A stretch of DNA of 64,000 bases from Botryococcus braunii. Taxonomy: Eukaryota; Chlorophyta; Trebouxiophyceae. Location of the stretch: contig KV908464.1 of NCBI GenBank assembly GCA_002005505.1, positions 55,001 to 119,000 on the forward strand. The letters run 5' to 3'. Under the pieces are notes generated by a model that made no database searches, was not told where the DNA came from, and saw only the letters and a program-made list of their open reading frames with translations. The position numbers were made by a program, and so were the translations under genes. Shown piece after piece: positions 57,620 through 64,000 of the stretch; the stretch's first letter is position 1; every line of letters starts with the position of its first letter.

Positions 57620-58317
57620 TGTTGAGTTCTGAACATTATCATTGAATGCATTGTGCTTTAAGTGATCTTCATGTGTGCACTATTAGGATTTGGGTCCATT
57701 GAGAACATAAGGTACCTTGAGACACGTTAGATTGTGGACGCTTTCGAACATAAGGTACAATCTGATCTAGATTACGCGTTTGTGTGAAAGAACTATTAAA
57801 GCTGCGATTACCGCACAGTTGAGCAACTGGTTTGGAAAGATACTGGGCACATAAGGATGCCAGTCTTGTTCACTCAGTTGCATGTGTTTAAAGAGCAGAC
57901 AGTCGTCAAGGACTGTAGCTGAGAAACACAAATTTACGACCTGTCTGCTTGCTTACAGGTGCGGTGACGCAAGGTGTGTATTGGTAATGTGTTCATGTTT
58001 GATTGCTTGTTTGTAAGTGAACCATCTTAGTGTACAATCAAGCCTCCAAACAGCTAAGGGACGGAGTCTTGATTGAGTATAGGAAGGTACTCGCTTTCAG
58101 CCGTCAGGAGCTTATCCGTGTGTAGATGCTCATTGACAGATCAATATGTAATGAAACTCGTTTGGAAAGATACTGGGCACATAAGGATGCCAGTCTTGTT
58201 CACTCAGTTGCATGTGTTTAAGGAGCAGACAGTCGTCAAGGACTGTAGCTGAGAAACACAAACTTACGACCTGTCTGCTTGCTTACAGGATACGCCAATG
58301 CCCATAACCTTTTTACA
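57620..58317 (+). repeat. copia 2 3' LTR
   Basis: Preceded by the purine tract GCAAGCAAGGGGAAG (57605-57619) and followed by GTATT. It has the same internal duplication as the 5' LTR. Confidence 0.95.
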
Positions 58318-58649
58318 GTATTGCTGCAACCCCAGAGTTCATTAACTTGTTTTTCAGCTTCAGCAAGATTCGCGTCAAGGACCGCGTGAAAGAAGCTTGA
58401 GCTCACGTGAAAAAGTTTTCAGGAGTTCAATCCCTCCCAAAGAGAGCGCGCCACGTGGTGCACCCGGAGACCCTTGATGTAACGGCAGGAAGCCGCCAGG
58501 TCCTGAAATGTGTAGGATTTTGGGCAGGAAGCTGCCGGGTCCTGAAATGAAGGTTCTGGAAAGTGGCACGCGTCTTGGCGTCGAAGGAAGTCCCGGTGCT
58601 GACCGACTTGTAACAGATTCCGCTGAATGCTCTAACCTGACTGGTGTCT

Positions 58650-59720
58650 CGTCTCTCTCTCTCTTCCTTTGCCACTATACTTGAAGCGCTGTGTGCGGCG
58701 GGGCTGGTCCCTGCAATGACGCGCATCCTGCAAGAGGGTCCCCGGCAAGACCTCCCCTCCCCCGCACAAACCTGGCCATTTCTCCATCCAGCGTCTGTGC
58801 CCTCGTGGACGCACATGTGGCGCCCTCGCTGGTGGCCCATCGCCCCCTCGTCGGGTGCAGCGTGCTAACCCACCTCATCACCACCAGTCCTAGGATTGGC
58901 TGTGAGGTCTTCCCTGGGACCGCCAGGACTCTGCTGGGCTTCGTTGAGCAGCTTGGGGGCGGGAATGGGGGGGAGGGGGACCCCGTGCGTCTTAAATACC
59001 GGTTTGTTGTTTGTGGTCGCGGGCCCTGGGGTTCTTCAGGGATGCGCTCTGACCACTCGCCGTCGCGCTCGACCTCCTGCATGACCGGCGCTTGGCCCGG
59101 GTTATCGTGAGCTTGCTCGAGTCGGCCTGCCTTCCCCATGTTCTGGCGGGACTGGTAACCGTAACCGTCGTCAGTTCCGTGTAGAGGGCATTCATCATTC
59201 ATTCGGAATGCGCAGTGCCCATCGCCGCCAAGATTGTGCGTCTTATTGATTCGCCCTGCCTGGCAAACGAGGGATTCCTGTAGTGTGCTGTTATGGCGCT
59301 CACCGCGCTTACTTTTTTGTGCGGGTGTGGCGAGGTAGCCTTTCGCCTGGCCCGGAAAGTGGAGGTGACGTTGAAGCTGCTATACAAGCTGGTGCGTATC
59401 TTAGTCCAGGCAGATGGCAGGCGGGGGAGGTCCTTCTTCAGTCTCATTGCGGATCACGTCCGGCACAACCAGAGGCTCATGAAGGAGGGTCTGCATACCG
59501 CTGCCGTGTCAATGGGGCTTGAGAAGCTGATCCGGCACTCGCCCCCCCTTTCTGAAGGACAATCGTGCACAGTTGGTCATGCATAGGAACGAATTGTGGG
59601 CAGCAGCGGCGTCAATCTTACGTTGCGATGAGAAGCGTTACGTGTTGCAAGCCATGGAGTGCCACCTGCTAGAGGAGCTGTGGTGGGAGCTGTGGTGGGA
59701 GCTGACTAATGGCTGTTGAA
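58650..59720 (+). pseudogene. ARM/HEAT-like host gene remnant
   Basis: GC-rich plus-strand frames read as helical repeat protein: ILEALCAAGLVPAMTRILQE, ALVDAHVAPSLVAHRPLVG, VIVSLLESACLPHVLAGL, AVPIAAKIVRLIDSPCLANE and EVAFRLARKVEVTLKLLYKL. They end with RCDEKRYVLQAMECHLLEEL. The pattern of short amphipathic helices with L/A/V spacing suggests Armadillo or HEAT repeats. Stops (e.g. near 59178 and 59280) and frame changes (near 59060 and 59560) break the frame. Introns could explain some of these, but I see no clean splice sites. The family call is tentative. Confidence 0.4.
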
Positions 59721-60500
59721 CTTCGCACAGGCATGCTTGCAATAATTGTGCTTTGGGCGGTGTCTCAGGGCCAAGGCAACACCGCTGCCTAAGAAGCATG
59801 TTTGCGTCTTGCAAAATATTGTCAAGGGCTTCCAGAATTCGTGCGGGGATTGTGGCGCACATGGGACCTGAAACCATAATTAAGATTACCTTATAAAGTG
59901 AAATACCCCGAATAGTGGGAAGTTCCAGTCCATGAATTCATCATGACCATGATCCTAGGATTCAGAGGCCTTTGGAATGAATTTCTACTAACAAACAGTC
60001 ATACCAGCTAATATCAATCTAGGCTCGTATATCTATTTGAAAGTTTGACTATTGAAGAAAATTATCGTTCTCCTAATTTTGCTTTACCGACCCATATCTT
60101 CTGGATCTTAAGGACGTACGTCGGTCTCACTCTGCAGCTACCGTAAGACTCTATTTCGTGGATCGGGAATTGCCCATTGGTAAAATGGCGACGACTTCTG
60201 AAATGTCATACAATCGTCACAACGACGTCACTGTCACTTTTAAATAGGCACTACCATGGTCAGCGCAGTTAAACTGTAAAGACAACCATTACCTTGTACT
60301 TCATGTGCGTGCATGGGGAGATCCCGTACAGTTCTCTCTGGTTTTCATATATACTTAGATGAACGCGTACATTCTATAATTGGCCGCTCTGCGTCGCATT
60401 TAAGACGAGAACTTCACGCATTGTAATCAGTCGCTATCTTCGTCTTCATGAACGGATCTCTTTGCCTCAGTCAAATAATCTTCCGCTGATTGCCATAACA
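59721..60500. other. spacer and presumed 5' LTR of element D
   Basis: The LTR of element D should end at 60500 (TAACA, directly before the primer-binding site). Its start cannot be set because the 3' LTR is not in the window. The last ~60 bases resemble the end of element C's LTR (ATCTTCCGCTGATTGCCATAAC compared in short blocks). No gene is seen further left. Confidence 0.5.
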
Positions 60501-60562
60501 CTGGTATCGGCGACATAGTTGTCGCTTGATCTTGTTGTTTCTTTGGCTTAGGTGCGTTTGTG

Positions 60563-61648
60563 ATGAGACGAACCAGGACAGGGGCTCCGCGCAAGCGGGT
60601 CAGTTTTACGACGCCTAGGAAGCAGATGGTTCCTGCTGGAATCCCTACTTCAGGGCCGAATTTTGTTGATCCTGAGCGTGTAAATGTGTCTACTTTTGTT
60701 TCCAAACCTTTATACGAGTCGATGCTGGCTCGGGGCTTTGACCCGGGAGCCACTTACGACGCCACTGATGAGGAGGCGGAGAGCCGCCCAGGCAGTGCTG
60801 TGGTGCAAGATGCAAGCCGTCTAAGTGATGCATCTCTTCTGGCAGAGATACGCTCGCGTGGAATGGTCTTCCCAACACCGTCTCCTGTGGTTCCGGACCC
60901 CACCTTGAGGGAAGTTCCCATCTCGGCTGTGAAGACCAACTTTCCTGAACCCATGTTGTATTATGGAGATCCTGACATGTTGGATGCCCATTTTATGCAA
61001 GTTCGTACGTACTTACGTGCGAATCGTGTAGATCTGTCAGGAGACGTAGCCGTTGATATGGCCAGTATGTTCCTACGGGGCAAGGCTCTTGATTGGCTCG
61101 TCTCACGGACTCAATTGGCAGCTAAAGGGCAAGCCGTGGAATTAGCAACGTTCTACGCATACATGCAGGCTTTACAGGAGGCCGTCCGACCAGTGGAGCT
61201 GACGGATACTTACTTTGAGCCTTTTCTTGTCATGAGACAAGGAAAACGGTCCATGAGGCAGTATGTTGCGCATTTCAATGCGTGTAGGGCCAAAGCACCT
61301 GACTGCATGTCAGATGCAATGTTAATGTTTGTGTTTAAGCGTAGTTGTCGGGATGACCTGCGCATGGCGATTACGGTGCAGCGTCCGCAGACGCTGGAAG
61401 AGGTGTTCACACTTGCAGTGGTATCTGATCTGCATGCAAGTGTCCCTCCTCAGGGTGGCGGGCAGAAGGGATTTCCCTCCGGAGGATCCCCGACCAAACC
61501 CACACCTTCTCCCCCGGCTAAGGAGGCTAATAAGCCTACCTGCCCCCATTGCGGCAAACCCGGACATAATGCATGCCGGGTCTTACACCCTGAAATGAGA
61601 AAAGTAAAAACAAAACGGCTGCCTAATAGGTTTGGCTGTGGGGTGTGA
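60563..61648 (+). CDS. element D gag
   Basis: About 361 residues from ATG 60563. A basic N-terminus (RRTRTGAPRKRVSF) leads to a capsid-like region with MLYYGDPDMLDAHFMQVRTY, ASMFLRGKALDWLVSRT and FLVMRQGKRSMRQYVAHFN, as in gypsy gag. A C-terminal zinc knuckle has unusual spacing (CPHCGKPGHNAC, C-x2-C-x4-H-x2-C). It ends in TGA at 61646-61648. The frame is uninterrupted, so gag may still be functional. Confidence 0.85.
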   Translation: MRRTRTGAPRKRVSFTTPRKQMVPAGIPTSGPNFVDPERVNVSTFVSKPLYESMLARGFDPGATYDATDEEAESRPGSAVVQDASRLSDASLLAEIRSRGMVFPTPSPVVPDPTLREVPISAVKTNFPEPMLYYGDPDMLDAHFMQVRTYLRANRVDLSGDVAVDMASMFLRGKALDWLVSRTQLAAKGQAVELATFYAYMQALQEAVRPVELTDTYFEPFLVMRQGKRSMRQYVAHFNACRAKAPDCMSDAMLMFVFKRSCRDDLRMAITVQRPQTLEEVFTLAVVSDLHASVPPQGGGQKGFPSGGSPTKPTPSPPAKEANKPTCPHCGKPGHNACRVLHPEMRKVKTKRLPNRFGCGV

Positions 61649-61815
61649 CAGGTGTTGGTACCATGGAGATTCAAACAGGGATCCCGGTTCTTCCCGCGTT
61701 TGAATCTAGTTTGTTACCTACCTACGCACCTTTTTTGAGAGTGTTGTGACTCATGTGACGACTTCGCAACGCTTGCCTATGTCTGAAACCCCTTTTGGGC
61801 TGATCACCCCTGCTT

Positions 61816-63243
61816 GTGAGCAGTGTGAGGGTAGAGAGACGCATGGATGGATCCCATGAGTTGGTCGTTTCCTTGAGTTCTGAAGCTGCTCCCATGGCTT
61901 GGGAAAGAGTAATTACACGGGCCCTTCCCGGGGATAGGGTAACACTGCTTTTCCCCAGGTCCACAGGTGGTGAGGCTGTAGGGCCAGAACTGCAGGAGCA
62001 ACGCCATGCGACCATCGTTATCTCTTGGACATCTCTACTGCAGTTATGGGGAGAATCTACTGCGATTCAGGCGCCTCCCACTGTTAAGAGTGTTTTCGGG
62101 CGGGACATGGTTGAGGTGTCTGTCATTACTAGGCTTGTAGCTGTACCTAGTAAACTCACCTACCAGCCCCTTCATCATATTGCACAGATGAGCACAGATT
62201 TTACTGTAGCGACTCCTGACTTGTCACATACGTGTATCCAGTTTGAGGGATTGGTGCAGGGTGTTGCATGTAGGGTGCTATTGGATAGTGGTGCTACAGC
62301 TAATTATGTGAGTGAAGAGTTTATGCATGCTCTTGTTTTACCCACTATGCCTCTCAACTCGTTGTTGACAGTGAACCTCGCTGATGGTAGAGCCAAGGTA
62401 ACTGATCAGGTGTGTGCAGTTGACTTGTCGGTGGGGTCGTTTCAGTTCCGAGTGGATTGTTTGCCTACAGAGCTGCATACCTATGATGTTGTGTTAGGAA
62501 AGCCCTGGTTGACAGCGTTTAATCCATGTGTAAATTGGCGCTTGAACACTGTTTGTCTTGTTGATGGTGAAAGCACACATGTTTTGGTGGGTAGTCAGCG
62601 TTCTGATGTGCATAAATATGTGATTTCTGCCCTAGAGTTGGATAGATTTGCTTCTGATTTGACAGAATTGTACGTGCTCAAGTTGAAACCTGTACAACGG
62701 GATTCTGAACCAATACATGCCCTGCCGGGGTTGGAGGACTTGTTGCAGTAGTTCTCGGATGTCCTATCAGGCTTGCCTGACAGTCTTCCACCACCTCGAG
62801 TCGGAGACCACGAAATCCACTTGGAACCTGGTGCTCGACCTCCTGCCTCCCGCATTTACCCGCTGTCGGGAGCTCAGCTTGCTGAGCTTAGGGCACAGCT
62901 GCAGGAGTTGCTGGAACGAGGGTACATCAGGCCCAGCTCTAGTCCTTACGGTGCTCCCATCCTTTTTGTCCCCAAGAAGGACGGAGGTTGGCGGTTGTGT
63001 ATTGACTATCGCGCTCTAAACAAATTGACTTTAAGAAACCAACACCCGTTGCCACGTATCGATGAAATGTTCGAGCAGTTGTGTGGTAGTAAGCTCTTTA
63101 CTAAACTTGACTTAGCCTCTGGGTACCACCAGATCCGTATGCATGAGAATAGTGTAGAGAAGACTGCTTTTAAGACAAAGTATGGTCAATATGAATTTAC
63201 TGTGATGCCCTTTGGTCTGACAAACGCCCCCGCAACGTTTCAA
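61816..63243 (+). pseudogene. element D protease and N-terminal RT
   Basis: The frame contains the protease motif VLLDSGATANYVSEEF (~62275-62320) and YDVVLGKPWLTAFNP. A TAG at 62749-62751 stands where element C has Glu (LLQEFKDV), so it is a nonsense change. The same frame then continues through the [44 protein letters not shown] and [11 protein letters not shown]. It is cut before YLDD. Confidence 0.88.
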
Positions 63244-63244
63244 T

Positions 63245-63826
63245 ACGTTGTCGTGATCAGAAAGTTTACATGTCCTTGTTTTTGTTAACAAGGAGAAGAT
63301 TGTATAACACATGTACTGCACTAATTTGCAAGTACAACTACGGTATCACATAAGGTACCAAAACATGTCGACATAGTCAAAAGAGTCTTGACCCGTGTCA
63401 TGCCAGCCTACTTATCTCAAATAAACTAACACAACACTCGCCAATAAGAACTCTCGAGATGATCGATAATACTGTCACTCGACCGCTATCAATGAGCTTA
63501 AAGCTGGTTCTGATCAAGTGCGACTTGTCCACCATCTCAAAAACAAATAACAACAAGTACTGAGGGGCTGTGCTGTCCTCCTCTGCAAATTGTCAGTAGT
63601 GCATGGTGGTTAAGCTGTCTGGATACTCCACATTGGCATCTAGTGCTCAAAAACATGTCCTTCAGCAACAAAAGATTGATACTGTGGCCAAGAAATGGCT
63701 CAGACTTGTCCATACTGTCTGCAACAATCAGTATTATGTCCATTTTGCAGTAATATTCAAGTGCCACAATGGCACAAAACAAGCAACTCAGATCCAAATA
63801 CTTAAGTCTCAATTGCAACGGTTAGT
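63245..63826. other. unrelated sequence following the element D break
   Basis: AT-rich, with a small inverted repeat CCTTGT...ACAAGG at ~63274-63293. It may be the left end of an element inserted in the element D RT and continuing past the window. Confidence 0.4.
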
Positions 63827-64000
63827 TCAAAGCCCATTGTTGGGCGTAGCAGGATTTTCCTGCAGAGTCAAGTCTTCAATTGCTTGAGCCATTTTATAGG
63901 TCCTTCTTTTGTTCCTCACTGTGCGGCCGCAATTCTTTCTTTTCTTTGGTTTCGTTTCCTCCATCTCACTGTCGCTCGAGTCTCCCAGCTCAAGAAGTGC
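63827..64000 (-). CDS. partial acidic/basic ORF at window edge
   Basis: The minus-strand frame enters from beyond 64000 and encodes 57 residues: acidic GDSSDSEMEE, then nuclear-localisation-like clusters KPKKRKN and RNKRRTYKMA, ending in TGA at 63827-63829. It could be the end of a nuclear protein or transposase of an element inserted here. No domain is visible in the fragment. Confidence 0.35.
   Translation of the reverse strand, partial: ALLELGDSSDSEMEETKPKKRKNCGRTVRNKRRTYKMAQAIEDLTLQENPATPNNGL

Larger units (their letters stand above)
60501..63244 (+). mobile_element. element D: 5' part of a Ty3/gypsy element related to C
   Basis: The primer-binding site CTGGTATCGGCGACAT (60501-60516) is followed by gag, protease and the first half of RT. 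All are related to element C, with a fuller gag. Similarity stops at ~63243 inside RT, where unrelated sequence begins, either an insertion or a truncation. Confidence 0.88.

Overview
This window looks like nuclear DNA of a plant-lineage eukaryote, most plausibly a green alga. The evidence is a predicted secreted extensin/pherophorin-like gene with GT-AG introns, long dinucleotide microsatellites, a Ty3/gypsy element with a chromodomain, Ty1/copia elements, and two different LINE-like lineages. A prasinophyte or charophyte is possible, but I cannot fix the species from sequence alone. There is no sign of bacterial operons, CRISPR arrays or rRNA. Most of the window is nested mobile DNA.

Layout. 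1-4.2 kb: non-coding, with a perfect 46-bp palindrome. 4.2-5.4 kb: a LINE 3' fragment split by a solo copia LTR (TSD ATAGG). 5.7-5.9 kb: a 184-bp fold-back. 6.7-16.2 kb: an R2-like non-LTR retrotransposon (zinc finger, RT, restriction-like endonuclease). Its 1068-codon ORF is intact apart from a 5.6-kb chromovirus (element A, TSD CCGTG) lying inside it on the opposite strand. 16.2-20.0 kb: an APE-endonuclease LINE on the minus strand. 20.7-22.8 kb: five 240-bp tandem units, each carrying an exon-like segment. 24.4-33.1 kb: copia element 1 (TSD AAATG), with a non-coding element-A relative (element B, TSD GGAAG) inside its RNase H. 33.3-33.6 kb: a hAT-like MITE. 33.9-38.9 kb: gypsy element C (TSD GTGCA), whose 5' LTR holds a 1.2-kb insertion with a 9-bp TSD. 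39.8-40.3 and 46.9-47.2 kb: relics of the R2-like element. 42.1-45.0 kb: the best host gene, a four-exon secreted proline-rich glycoprotein with a Cys-rich C-terminus. 49.3-58.3 kb: copia element 2 (TSD GTATT), degraded, with a 1.95-kb inverted duplication of its integrase region. 58.7-59.7 kb: an alpha-helical, ARM/HEAT-like gene remnant. 60.5-63.2 kb: the 5' part of gypsy element D, cut inside its RT. 63.2-64 kb: unrelated sequence with a partial minus-strand ORF at the edge.

How it fits together. Elements A, B and C have LTR pairs with no difference I could find, so they inserted recently. A is mutated in pol and gag, B has no coding sequence, and C has no integrase, so their spread implies helper proteins supplied in trans. 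Both copia elements carry a primer-binding site matching the anticodon arm of initiator tRNA-Met, as in Drosophila copia, rather than a tRNA 3' end. The nesting order gives relative ages: LINE fragment before solo LTR, R2-like element before A, copia 1 before B, and gypsy C before its 1.2-kb insert.
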